From assembly GCF_014192105.1 (NCBI RefSeq), contig NZ_JACHXK010000006.1, forward strand, positions 248,001 through 312,000: a stretch of DNA of 64,000 nucleotides. The letters run 5' to 3'. The notes beneath the pieces were generated by a model. It had not been told where the DNA came from. It did no database searches and saw only the letters and a program-made list of their open reading frames with translations. Shown here in pieces: positions 43,494-51,893 of this stretch (position 1 is its first letter; each line of letters begins with the position of its first letter). The stretch is from Paenibacillus phyllosphaerae. Its GTDB lineage: Bacteria; Bacillota; Bacilli; Paenibacillales; Paenibacillaceae. The translations under genes and the position numbers were made by a program.

Positions 43494-43823
43494 CTATAAC
43501 TGTCTGGCAATGGCTTGCTGATAGGCAGAGATCGGGCGGAGACCGACGAGTTTGTCCATCGGCTCGCCGTCCTTATATACCACGACCGTCGGCATGCCCA
43601 TGACACCGGCCGCAGAAGCGGCATCGGGCAAGTTGTCGCAATTGACGCTAACGATACGGCTCTGTCCAGCTTGCGAGGCGCTTAACTCCTCCAATATCGG
43701 CAGCAGCACCCGGCAAGGCGGGCACCACGGCGCCCCATAATCCACCAATACGACGCCCTCGCGAATAAGGTCTTGCAGCTGCTCGAAACTTTTGGCTTCC
43801 TGGATACTTCGGTTACCCATCAT
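43494..43823 (-). CDS. Thioredoxin-like protein (WCPPC)
   Basis: 109 aa thioredoxin fold. The active site is WCPPC rather than the classical WCGPC, and the cis-Pro is in GMPTVVVYKDGE. It should reduce or relay disulfides in the cytoplasm. AGGAGG is 5 nt before ATG 43823. It lies 9 nt after the MerR gene and is therefore co-transcribed with it. Confidence 0.9.
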   Translation of the reverse strand: MMGNRSIQEAKSFEQLQDLIREGVVLVDYGAPWCPPCRVLLPILEELSASQAGQSRIVSVNCDNLPDAASAAGVMGMPTVVVYKDGEPMDKLVGLRPISAYQQAIARQL

Positions 43824-43832
43824 TCATTCCTC

Positions 43833-44201
43833 CTATTCGTCAGGCTTCCCCGCCCGCTCGGCTTGAAAGGCCGCGATACGATCGAGCAGATTGCTCCTGA
43901 TCTGGGTCAGCTGCTGGATTTGCGCTTCGATCTCGGCAAGCTTCTTCTCGTAGACCGGCATGATTTCGGCGCAGAATGCTTCTTTGTTGCGCAGCACGCA
44001 AGTGAGAAAACCGGCAATCTGCTCGGTCGACAATCCCAGATTCAAATAAAGCTTAATCGCTTCGACGGTATGGACGGTCAACGGCGAATAGTCCCTGTAA
44101 CCGTTCTCCTGCCGGATGGGGGAGATTAACCCTTGCTGCTCGTAATAGCGAAGCGAACGGACGCTGACGCCGGTTTCCTGGGCCAGTTGGCCGATTCTCA
44201 T
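43833..44201 (-). CDS. MerR family regulator
   Basis: 122 aa. N-terminal winged helix IGQLAQETGVSVRSLRYYEQ, a long coiled-coil helix near the end (AEIEAQIQQLTQIRSNLLDR). Two Cys (in FLTCVLRNKEAFCAEIM) at the dimer helix region could sense thiol stress or metal. ATG 44201 follows AAAGGATG. It shares a transcript with the thioredoxin and its promoter has MerR geometry. Confidence 0.9.
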   Translation of the reverse strand: MRIGQLAQETGVSVRSLRYYEQQGLISPIRQENGYRDYSPLTVHTVEAIKLYLNLGLSTEQIAGFLTCVLRNKEAFCAEIMPVYEKKLAEIEAQIQQLTQIRSNLLDRIAAFQAERAGKPDE

Positions 44202-44244
44202 CTTCAATCATCCTTTTCGTCGTCTGATTACGGCTTGCTTCCCC

Positions 44245-44276
44245 ATTATAGACCTTGACATCAATGTCAGGGTCAA
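44245..44276 (-). promoter_or_regulatory. MerR-type promoter with palindrome in a 20-nt spacer
   Basis: On the minus strand TTGACC (44276-44271) and TATAAT (44250-44245) are 20 nt apart, the overlong spacing of MerR promoters. The spacer holds the perfect inverted repeat TGACATTGATGTCA (44269-44256). A weaker outer repeat CCTTGAC/GTCAAGG surrounds it. Confidence 0.72.
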
Positions 44277-44331
44277 GGGGGAGAAGGGCGCGAAGGAGTA
44301 ATGGTAAAGCTCGAAGTTGGATTCCGGGAGT

Positions 44332-44766
44332 CTACGATAGGAGCATATAGTACGCTTGCTCATATTTTTGCATCCGCTTCATATCCTTTTCAGTCGGCTC
44401 CTGAATGCGGGACCAGTCCATATTATCGCGCAGGTCGGCCAGTTTGACTTGGCGTCCGATCTCGTTGCCTTTGGCGCGGCGGACGAAGTCGAAGTAATCT
44501 TCTTGCTCTCCGCCGTTCGGCTCCCTGCGGGTGACGCTATCGACCGCATCCACGATATGCGGGGCGAATCCGGCATTGCGCAGATCACCAAGCGTCAGAT
44601 CCGTATCTTCGATCACGTCATGAAGTACGCCGACGATACGCTCGTCCTCCGAATCAAGATCGAGCATGACTCGAATCGGATGGAGAATGTAAGGTTGTCC
44701 ATTGCGGTCCATTGTTGCCCCGTGGGCTTGTGCTGCAATTTCGATTGCTTTTGCCAAAGTCGACAT
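44332..44766 (-). CDS. HD-domain phosphohydrolase, small (p)ppGpp hydrolase-like
   Basis: 144 aa. The HD motifs HPIRVML, LHDVIEDTDLTLGDL and VKLADLRDNMDWSRI resemble the hydrolase domain of RelA/SpoT and Mesh1-type enzymes. The stand-alone size suggests a small alarmone or nucleotide hydrolase. AAGGAGCTGATACC precedes the ATG. Single gene. Confidence 0.85.
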   Translation of the reverse strand: MSTLAKAIEIAAQAHGATMDRNGQPYILHPIRVMLDLDSEDERIVGVLHDVIEDTDLTLGDLRNAGFAPHIVDAVDSVTRREPNGGEQEDYFDFVRRAKGNEIGRQVKLADLRDNMDWSRIQEPTEKDMKRMQKYEQAYYMLLS

Positions 44767-44855
44767 GGTATCAGCTCCTTAGAAGATATCTATATTCATA
44801 AGCTTATACGGATGAGATAGAAACGTACAGCGCAATGAATTATGCTTGAACCCAG

Positions 44856-44905
44856 TTGACAGCTCCCGAATATGGTAGCAATATAAAAAGTAAGTAATCA
44901 CTCAC
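44856..44905 (+). promoter_or_regulatory. Promoter and candidate TetR operator of the ABC exporter
   Basis: TTGACA (44856-44861) and AATATA/TATAAA (44880-44887) form a promoter. The imperfect palindrome GTAAGTAATCACTCAC (44890-44905, six of eight pairs) sits at the transcription start, a typical place for the TetR encoded downstream. Confidence 0.5.
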
Positions 44906-44929
44906 AAAATTGAAACGGGAGGCCGTTCT

Positions 44930-45652
44930 ATGGAGCGCTCGATCAGCGTGGATCAGGTAAGCAAAAGCTTCGGCAAGAAGAAGGTGCTCGAACGAATCGA
45001 CCTGCAGGTGCAGCGTGGCGAAATTCACGGCTTGATCGGCCCGTCCGGCGCTGGTAAGACCACCTTGGTCAAGTTATTGGTCGGCATGGATATTGCCGAC
45101 AAGGGGACGGTACACGTGCTCGGCAAGCGGATGCCGGACCTCGATCTGCTGCAATCCATCGGCTATATGGCGCAGGCGGACGCTCTATACGCGGAACTGA
45201 CCGGCCTTGAGAATCTGCAGTTCTTCGCCTCGCTCTTCAAGCTTAGCAAGGCGCAGCAGAAGGAGCGGATCGCGTATACGGCCGATCTGGTGAAGCTTGC
45301 GAATGAGCTGGGCAAGAAAGTCGCGGCTTATTCCGGGGGCATGCGAAGAAGGCTGTCGCTTGCCATTGCGCTGATTCAAGATCCTCAGATCCTGATCCTC
45401 GATGAGCCGACGGTCGGCATCGATCCGGAACTGCGCCTGTCTATCTGGAACGAGCTGCTGCGCCTCAAGCGGGAAGCCGGCAAGACGATCCTTGTCACCA
45501 CGCATGTCATGGACGAAGCGGAGCGTTGCGACAGGCTTGCGATGGTGCGCGATGGACGCATTCTGACATCGGGTTCGCCGCGGGAGCTTATGACAGATTA
45601 TCAGGTGAGCGGCTTGGAAGAGGTATTCTTGAAGGTAGGTGGAGCGCGATGA
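44930..45652 (+). CDS. ABC-2 type exporter ATP-binding protein
   Basis: 240 aa ATPase: Walker A GPSGAGKTTLVKLL, signature YSGGMRRRLSLA, Walker B ILILDEPTVGIDP, H-loop VTTHVMDEAE. It works with the permease encoded next, whose ATG overlaps its stop (ATGA). A role in drug or lipid export is likely; the substrate is unknown. Confidence 0.93.
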   Translation: MERSISVDQVSKSFGKKKVLERIDLQVQRGEIHGLIGPSGAGKTTLVKLLVGMDIADKGTVHVLGKRMPDLDLLQSIGYMAQADALYAELTGLENLQFFASLFKLSKAQQKERIAYTADLVKLANELGKKVAAYSGGMRRRLSLAIALIQDPQILILDEPTVGIDPELRLSIWNELLRLKREAGKTILVTTHVMDEAERCDRLAMVRDGRILTSGSPRELMTDYQVSGLEEVFLKVGGAR

Positions 45653-46692
45653 CGCGGACGTTGGCTTTAATCAGACGTATTCGGCAGCAAATGCTGCGCG
45701 ACAGACGAACGCTTGCCTTACTATTCGTTGCGCCGCTGTTCGTGCTGACGCTCATGTATTATTTGTTCAACGGGAATGACGATCCATCCCGTCTCGGTGT
45801 CTCTCAAGTGCCGGCAACCGTCGTGCAAGCGCTGGAGGAAGCGGATCTAACCGTCATAGCTTACGACCATATCGATGAGGAGCTGCTGACCCGGGAGAAG
45901 CTGGACGGCGCGCTTCAGCTGACGGATGGACAATTGAGTTTGGCGCTGACGAACAACGACCCGACCAAGGCCAAGGCGCTGCAGATGAAAGTCGCTCAGA
46001 CGCTTGCGGCGGCATCGCAGGGTGCGCAATCGGCTGAACAGCCAGGTGGACGGAATATGACCACAACCTATCTTTATGGCACGGCGGACACGAATTTCTT
46101 CGATGTGTTAAGTCCGATTCTGGTCGGTTTCTTCGTCTTCTTCTTCGTCTTCCTCATCTCAGGCATCGGTCTGTTGCGGGAACGAATGACAGGAACGTTG
46201 GAACGTCTGATGTCCACGCCGATCCGGCGCAGCGAAGTCATAACCGGCTATCTGGCAGGCTACGGCATATTCGCGGTCATACAGACGATCATAGTCGTGT
46301 TCTATGCGATTACGGTGCTGGACATTACGTTAGCCGGCTCGATCTGGAACGTGCTGCTCGTCAATCTGCTGCTCGCGCTGGTGGCGCTCTCGCTTGGCAT
46401 CCTGCTATCTACCTTCGCATCGTCCGAATTCCAGATGGTGCAGTTCATCCCGATCGTCATTATTCCGCAAGTGTTCTTCGCAGGGATATTCCCGTTCGAC
46501 GCGATGGCGGGTTGGATGCAGGTACTGGCCAGGATTATGCCGCTCTATTACGGGGCCGACGCGCTCAAGGGTGTCATGTATAAAGGCTGGGGGTTCGGCG
46601 ATATCGCCGTGGATGTCCTCGTGTTGCTGCTATTCGCGGCGGTCTTCATCGCGCTCAACACATTTGCGCTGCGCAAATATCGTAAACTATAA
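45649..46692 (+). CDS. ABC-2 type exporter permease
   Basis: 347 aa. One N-terminal helix, an extracellular loop of about 140 residues, then five helices near the end with FFVFLISGIGLLRERMTGTL and the STPIRRSEVITGYLAGY coupling region. Typical YhgE/drrB-like ABC-2 layout. ATG 45649 overlaps the previous stop by 3 nt. Confidence 0.9.
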   Translation: MTRTLALIRRIRQQMLRDRRTLALLFVAPLFVLTLMYYLFNGNDDPSRLGVSQVPATVVQALEEADLTVIAYDHIDEELLTREKLDGALQLTDGQLSLALTNNDPTKAKALQMKVAQTLAAASQGAQSAEQPGGRNMTTTYLYGTADTNFFDVLSPILVGFFVFFFVFLISGIGLLRERMTGTLERLMSTPIRRSEVITGYLAGYGIFAVIQTIIVVFYAITVLDITLAGSIWNVLLVNLLLALVALSLGILLSTFASSEFQMVQFIPIVIIPQVFFAGIFPFDAMAGWMQVLARIMPLYYGADALKGVMYKGWGFGDIAVDVLVLLLFAAVFIALNTFALRKYRKL

Positions 46693-46733
46693 TGAAGGTT
46701 ATCGTGAATTCCACCAAAGGATAGGTTCATCGC

Positions 46734-47390
46734 ATGACTAATATTCTAGATACCATTATCGCCCAGGCCAAATTATCCAAGAAAGAGACGGTCAAGCAGC
46801 AGCGAATCGTCGAGTCCGCCATCGCCTTGTTCGCCGAGAAGGGCTATGCGAATACGTCGACTAGCGAGATTGCCCGGGCTTCAGGCGTGGCCGAAGCAAC
46901 CATCTTCCGTCATTACGGCACGAAGGATAATTTGCTCCTGTCGGTCATCGTTCCGTTCCTGAAGGAATTTAACCCGTTGCTCATGCAAGACGTCATTCAG
47001 ACTGTGAAGCCGGAAGACCATGAGACGTTCGAAGATTTCCTGACAGCGCTGCTGCGCAATCGGGCCGCTTTCCTGCAGGAGAACAAGGAGATCTTCCAGA
47101 TCGTCGTCAAGGAGCTGCTCTACCGCGAGGAGCTGAGGAAGGATCTGCTTCCCCATATTCAGCTTGATCTGGTCCTCAAGCATATGTATAAAGCGCTCGA
47201 CCGGTACAAGGCAAGCGGCGAATTGGCCGATCTGCCTAACGAGATGCTGATGCGGATGATCTTCACCTGCATAGGCGGTTACTTCGCCACCCGATTCATC
47301 CTGCTGCCGGAACGGTCCGAGGCGCAATACGAGCAGGAACTGAAGATGCTGCTTCGTTTCATCCTTGATGGCGTCCGAGGCAAAGGCTGA
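46734..47390 (+). CDS. TetR family regulator of the ABC exporter
   Basis: 218 aa. HTH region TSEIARASGVAEATIFRHYG, then a long helical ligand domain. 41 nt after the permease, so part of the same unit and its likely local repressor. The ribosome site is modest (AAAGGATAGG). Confidence 0.88.
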   Translation: MTNILDTIIAQAKLSKKETVKQQRIVESAIALFAEKGYANTSTSEIARASGVAEATIFRHYGTKDNLLLSVIVPFLKEFNPLLMQDVIQTVKPEDHETFEDFLTALLRNRAAFLQENKEIFQIVVKELLYREELRKDLLPHIQLDLVLKHMYKALDRYKASGELADLPNEMLMRMIFTCIGGYFATRFILLPERSEAQYEQELKMLLRFILDGVRGKG

Positions 47391-47437
47391 ACCTGGCGAA
47401 ACCGCAAACGAGCCTATTCTACTAGAGTCATAGCCCT

Positions 47438-47509
47438 ATGTCGTTGATCGTGTTCGTGATGCTGGTGAATAAAGCGCTCGCGGAGATGAAGGCATCCGGA
47501 CATCTGTAA
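47438..47509 (+). pseudogene. Possible remnant of an amino-acid binding protein gene
   Basis: A 23-codon frame ends VNKALAEMKASGHL, which resembles the conserved C-terminal region of family 3 periplasmic solute-binding proteins. No ribosome site and no upstream part are visible. A tentative call. Confidence 0.25.
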
Positions 47510-47551
47510 AGAAGCTTAAGGCGGGGGAGGCCTCCTTGCCGACAACAAAGA

Positions 47552-47583
47552 GCCAGCCGGAATTATGTCCGGCTGGCCTTTTT
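47552..47583 (+). terminator. Terminator after the TetR gene
   Basis: Perfect 10-bp stem GCCAGCCGGA/TCCGGCTGGC, 6-nt loop, then CTTTTT. Confidence 0.85.
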
Positions 47584-47613
47584 GCGTGCCATTAACAGTT
47601 CATTTGGCGAAAA

Positions 47614-48648
47614 CTATGAGATCAGCTTCCACACTTCGGCAACGCCTGGCGTCTCGCCTTGCGTCCACCATCTAGCTTCATAGTTCTTGCCGTTGTAGGT
47701 GACCTTGTTGCCCCCGACATAGACCGTTGATGAACTCCAGGCCGGGTAGGCGGTGGTCGTACCGCCGGTGGTCGTCACGGATAGGGCCGATGAGGCTGCT
47801 GATGATCCGGAACTATTCGTCGCGACTATCGTATAGGAGTAGGTCGACCCCGCGGTCAAGCCCGAATTCGTGAAGGAAGTGGTTGTTGCGGTGCCAACCA
47901 GCGATCCATTGCGGTAAACTTGATAGCCGGTAGCGCCGGACACCGCGTTCCAGGAGATCGTTGCGCTTGTGTTCGTAATGCCGGATGCGGCAAGGCCAGT
48001 CGGTGCGGACAGGGTAGGGTTCGTCGTGCCGCCGCCGAAGTTTACGTCGATGACGTTATAGAAGGCATTGGCCGTGTCGGCAACTTCCCAGACAGCCAGG
48101 ATGACATGGTATCCCGTGCGGACAGGAACGTTACAGCTGCTGGCATAGTTGCTAGGCGGTTGCACGCCGCCGTAGTTAATGGAACAGAACGGCGTCAGAT
48201 TGAAGGAGTCGCGGCTCAGCGGAGCGTTAGGGTTCCAGCCCTCTTTAGTGATATAATACTTCCAGCTTGCGGTGGCATGCATCGCCGACAGTTTCCATTG
48301 GAACGTGATCGGACCGGCGGAGATGTTCACTTTGCTCCAACGCGTCGCGGATTGCTCGTCAAGCTTAGGGAATGCGCCGGCGGCGCTTGCGATCTTGCCG
48401 TCGGCAGGACCAGCTGCCGGCCAGCCTTTAGGGGCTTCCAAGCTTTGCGGCTCATACACGATATTGCCGCAGTCGACGTTGGCGCCGCTCTTGCAGAGCG
48501 CCGCGCGGCTGCCAGGATTCTCGATGTAACCGTGAGCGGATGCCTTGCCAGCTGCGAACAACAACAGCGCCACCATCATCAGCGTCAGTATGCCGCCCGC
48601 AATCAGCAGCTTCCTGAGCATCGTCTGATCTGCCAAACGAAGTGTCAT
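47614..48648 (-). CDS. AA10 lytic polysaccharide monooxygenase with FnIII and CBM5/12
   Basis: 344 aa secreted copper enzyme that oxidatively cuts chitin (or cellulose). A long signal peptide ends at ASA before HGYIENP, so mature His1 is free to form the copper brace. The second copper His is in [15 protein letters not shown]. The AA10 domain runs to about residue 210, then a fibronectin III domain ([20 protein letters not shown]) and a C-terminal CBM5/12 with [13 protein letters not shown] and [23 protein letters not shown] is 9 nt before ATG 48648; the longer frame to 48828 has no such site. Confidence 0.92.
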   Translation of the reverse strand: MTLRLADQTMLRKLLIAGGILTLMMVALLLFAAGKASAHGYIENPGSRAALCKSGANVDCGNIVYEPQSLEAPKGWPAAGPADGKIASAAGAFPKLDEQSATRWSKVNISAGPITFQWKLSAMHATASWKYYITKEGWNPNAPLSRDSFNLTPFCSINYGGVQPPSNYASSCNVPVRTGYHVILAVWEVADTANAFYNVIDVNFGGGTTNPTLSAPTGLAASGITNTSATISWNAVSGATGYQVYRNGSLVGTATTTSFTNSGLTAGSTYSYTIVATNSSGSSAASSALSVTTTGGTTTAYPAWSSSTVYVGGNKVTYNGKNYEARWWTQGETPGVAEVWKLIS

Positions 48649-48980
48649 TAATGTTTTCCTCCCATAACTGATGAAATAAAAGCGCTTAAACTTTTGTCTG
48701 AACGAAGAAGTGTAGTTCCTCCTTTCATCTGTAATGAGCGGCCATGGCATCCAGGCGTGACGGGAGTATACCAGAGCCCATTTCGATACGCCAATATAAA
48801 CGCCCGACTCGCTTATATGCATAATCATATCGAACTGTAATTTATCTCACAATATAGTCGGCGTTATACTAAATAACGATTTTTATCATTTATCAACGCT
48901 ATGTCAGCTATTTCTTCAAAAAGTTAATCAAAGCTTTATGAAGGTAAAGCACAGCAGCTGTGAGGGGAGAAAGCAGAATC

Positions 48981-50108
48981 ATGATTGTTTACTTCATTTT
49001 GTTTTTACTTTTGTACAATGCATTTACGTTTTATATCGGGTGGAGCGGATGGAAATGGCTGAATTCGATCCGCAAGCTGTCGAATAAGGTCAAGGTCGGT
49101 TATGCGTTCGCCATTGCGATTATAGCTTATGCCTATCCGCTCGGGAGATTCGGCGCCGCGCCGTTATTCATAGAGGTAATTGGGTACTATTGGCTCGTGC
49201 TCATGTTGTATGGCTTGATCCTTCTCCCGCTGGCCGGAGTAACGGTCGCACTCATGAAACGTTTTACGCGCATCGATTCGCGACGGCTAGTACGATGGAC
49301 AGGCAGTATCGTCGCCGTCGCGATTGCCGTCATTTTCACGATCGGGACTTATATGGCCTATTCGCCCGTTGTTCGCAGTTATCCCATCACCATCGACAAG
49401 CCGGTTGCGATGGGCAGCTCGCTGCGGATTGTGATGGCGGCGGACATGCATTTCGGCGCGCTCTCGAACAAGAAGCACGCGCAAAGGTTGGTGGAGAAGA
49501 TGAACGGTCTGCAGCCGGATCTGATCTTGCTGCCCGGGGACATCATCGATGACAGCCTGGACGAGTTCCTGAAGCAGGGGATCGGCGACGATCTGGCGAA
49601 GCTGGAAGCCAAATACGGTATTTACGCAAGTCTCGGCAATCACGATTATAGGGGAGGCGTGGAAGAACTGGGCGAGGCGCTTGCGGCGAGCGGCATCCAG
49701 CTGCTCGTCGACGAATGGGCTCCGATTGCGGATCAGCTCTATGTGATCGGCAGGGAGGATTACAGCATTGAAGATCGCGCCTCGCTTAGCGAGGTTATGG
49801 ACGGGATCGATCTAGCCAAGCCGGTCTTATTGCTGGACCATCAACCGCGGGAACTCGATCAGATTGCGGCAAGCGGCGTCGATCTGGTCGTATCCGGTCA
49901 CACCCATCGCGGACAGCTCGCACCCGGCAGTTCCATTACGAATCGCATCTATGAGAACGATTGGGGTTATCTGCGCAAAGAAGCGCTGCATTCGATCGTG
50001 ACTTCGGGGTTCGGATTCTGGGGACCTCCGGTGCGGATCGGCAGCCGTTCGGAGATTGCCGTCATTGACGTGACGTTCAAGCCAACGGCAGCCGCATCTG
50101 CCAATTAG
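48981..50108 (+). CDS. Membrane metallophosphoesterase (YkuE-like)
   Basis: 375 aa. About five N-terminal helices (1-140), then a calcineurin-type phosphoesterase outside the membrane: AADMHFG, LLPGDIIDD, SLGNHDYRGG, SGHTHRGQ are the metal-binding blocks. UDP- or lipid-linked substrates are common in this family; the true one is unknown. ATG 48981 follows GAGGGGAG; the GTG at 48960 lies before it. Confidence 0.9.
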   Translation: MIVYFILFLLLYNAFTFYIGWSGWKWLNSIRKLSNKVKVGYAFAIAIIAYAYPLGRFGAAPLFIEVIGYYWLVLMLYGLILLPLAGVTVALMKRFTRIDSRRLVRWTGSIVAVAIAVIFTIGTYMAYSPVVRSYPITIDKPVAMGSSLRIVMAADMHFGALSNKKHAQRLVEKMNGLQPDLILLPGDIIDDSLDEFLKQGIGDDLAKLEAKYGIYASLGNHDYRGGVEELGEALAASGIQLLVDEWAPIADQLYVIGREDYSIEDRASLSEVMDGIDLAKPVLLLDHQPRELDQIAASGVDLVVSGHTHRGQLAPGSSITNRIYENDWGYLRKEALHSIVTSGFGFWGPPVRIGSRSEIAVIDVTFKPTAAASAN

Positions 50109-50191
50109 ACTGGCAGCCGCAAGATGGTGCAACAAGTCCGGTACTCCTAACGTCCGAATCTTAACAAGCGTCATTGAGATGGAGGGATGTT

Positions 50192-50860
50192 ATGAGGGCG
50201 ATAGTCCGACCGGTCGCGATGTTCGCGCTTGGCTGCTTGCTGCTGCTCGGCGTATGGGATCTCGTAAGACCAAGTCCGGCATTTGCTTGTTCATGCGCAG
50301 AGCTGCCGAACGTGGAAGAGCAGCTAAAGTATAAGACGGCTATATTCACAGGTAAAGTGAAGTCGATTACACTGCCAACGGAAGGGCCGCTCTACTCGTC
50401 TGCTGATCCGGTTAAGGTCGTGTTCGACGTCGATACCGTATGGAAAGGCGATCTTGGCGAGGAAACGGTCGTATATACGGCGCAAAGTTCGGCAAGCTGC
50501 GGCTATGAAGGGTTTGTGGAGAATCAGAGCTATATTGTATTCGCCTACGATTCCGATTCGCAGCTGGAGACCGGCTTATGCGAAGGAACCGGACCAGTCT
50601 CGGCTGTCGGGGACCCTGATCTCGAGGCGCTCGGCAAAGGTTATCCGCCGAACCCGGATATTGCGCCAATCGAAAACACCGCGGAAACTCCGGAGCCGAG
50701 CACAGATATCAAGTCGGTCGAGGATACGAAGGAAAAGGCGAATACGTCTGCTGCTAACAACATGCCGTTAACGAGCATGCTGATCTGGCTCGGGGTGATT
50801 CTTGGCGTCACGCTGATTGTGATCGGAATCATCAAGATCGTTCGAGCAAGGCGAAGTTGA
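50192..50860 (+). CDS. Secreted TIMP/netrin-like protein with C-terminal anchor
   Basis: 222 aa. The signal peptide ends at AFA, leaving a mature protein that begins CSCAELPN, the Cys-x-Cys start of the TIMP (netrin-like) fold. Further Cys in SASCGYEGF and TGLCEGTG could pair with it. A Pro/Glu/Thr linker and a C-terminal helix (LIWLGVILGVTLIVIGIIKI) with basic tail anchor it to the cell. In animals this fold inhibits metalloproteases; in bacteria its role is unknown. GGAGGGATGTT precedes ATG 50192. Confidence 0.75.
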   Translation: MRAIVRPVAMFALGCLLLLGVWDLVRPSPAFACSCAELPNVEEQLKYKTAIFTGKVKSITLPTEGPLYSSADPVKVVFDVDTVWKGDLGEETVVYTAQSSASCGYEGFVENQSYIVFAYDSDSQLETGLCEGTGPVSAVGDPDLEALGKGYPPNPDIAPIENTAETPEPSTDIKSVEDTKEKANTSAANNMPLTSMLIWLGVILGVTLIVIGIIKIVRARRS

Positions 50861-50874
50861 AATGGATAGGTCTC

Positions 50875-50906
50875 ATGCCCCGTCAGGTAACTGCGGGGTA
50901 TTTTTT
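50875..50906 (+). terminator. Terminator after the TIMP-like gene
   Basis: Stem ATGCCCCG/CGGGGTAT (one G-T pair), 11-nt loop, then six T. It abuts the 3' end of the convergent AraC gene. Confidence 0.75.
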
Positions 50907-51774
50907 ATTGCCCGATCTGATCGCGGTAACGCTTCGGCGAATAGCCGGTCAGACGCTTGAACACGCGGGAGAAATAGAACGGGTCCTTGTAGTCCAGCCG
51001 TTCGCTGATTTCTTTCACGCTCCAGTCCGTATTCAGCAGCAGCCGTTTGGATTCCGATATCCGCAGCCGGTGCATGTATTCGCCGAGCGGATAACCCGTA
51101 TACGATTCAACGATCCGCCTCAGCGTGGAGACGGAGATATGGTGTCGCTTAGCCAATTTGTCCGCGTCAAAAGCCTCATACAGCGTATCCGACAAATCAT
51201 CGATAATCCGCGTCATGTATTGGCTGCGGCTGCCCGCGGTCGGCTGCGCCTGCTGAACCAGCCATTCGAACAGTACCGATTCGAGCAGCAGCGCAGCCTG
51301 GTCGAGCTGAACGGGTATGCCGCTTTCCACCAGCGTGAAGATTCGTTCCAGCTTGCTGAGCACCGCCTCATCTCTGCCGACCTGGCGGACGATAGCCGGA
51401 TTATCCACCCAATTCGCCAGCCATTCCTCGATGCGGGCGCCTTCGACGTTAAAATAATATTCCTCCCAATCGCCTCCTTCGTCCGGTCCATACTGAAACA
51501 CTTCGCCCGGATAGAAGCAGAACAGCGATCCGGCTTGGACGGGCTGCTTTTCGCCTTCGCCGACTTTGTAATAACCGGAACCGCCCGCGATGTAGACAAA
51601 AGCCCAATAAATGAATACGGCATTGTCCCGCTGCAGCGTCCGGCCCGGCAGATGACCTGCCGACACGAGGCGCAGCGACTTCACGCGCAGCTTGCTCTTA
51701 TCGACCTTCGGATCGTACACCCGAATCGGAAGCGGACTGATCATATAATCCAGATATGTTGTCATCCTGTACAT
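50905..51774 (-). CDS. AraC family regulator
   Basis: 289 aa. N-terminal cupin-like sugar-sensing domain (about 30-130, with GSLFCFYPGEVFQYGP) and C-terminal double HTH (KLAKRHHISVSTLRRIVESY, then YSPKRYRDQ). GGAGGG lies just before the ATGs; 51774 and 51765 are both possible. Divergent from the dehydrogenase/isomerase operon and probably its activator. Confidence 0.88.
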   Translation of the reverse strand: MYRMTTYLDYMISPLPIRVYDPKVDKSKLRVKSLRLVSAGHLPGRTLQRDNAVFIYWAFVYIAGGSGYYKVGEGEKQPVQAGSLFCFYPGEVFQYGPDEGGDWEEYYFNVEGARIEEWLANWVDNPAIVRQVGRDEAVLSKLERIFTLVESGIPVQLDQAALLLESVLFEWLVQQAQPTAGSRSQYMTRIIDDLSDTLYEAFDADKLAKRHHISVSTLRRIVESYTGYPLGEYMHRLRISESKRLLLNTDWSVKEISERLDYKDPFYFSRVFKRLTGYSPKRYRDQIGQ

Positions 51775-51893
51775 TCTCCCTCCATAAGTATGCATGATAT
51801 AGTTGGATCTAAGAGCAACATCGCTCTATCAATTAATTTGATTATATGAGATAGGTACATAACAATCTAGCGGGAGATGGGAGCGGTCTTACG

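Noticed and set aside
47614-48828. 60-residue longer start for the LPMO
   Set aside because: The extension is not signal-like and precedes the ribosome site; ATG 48648 gives a proper signal peptide ending before His1.
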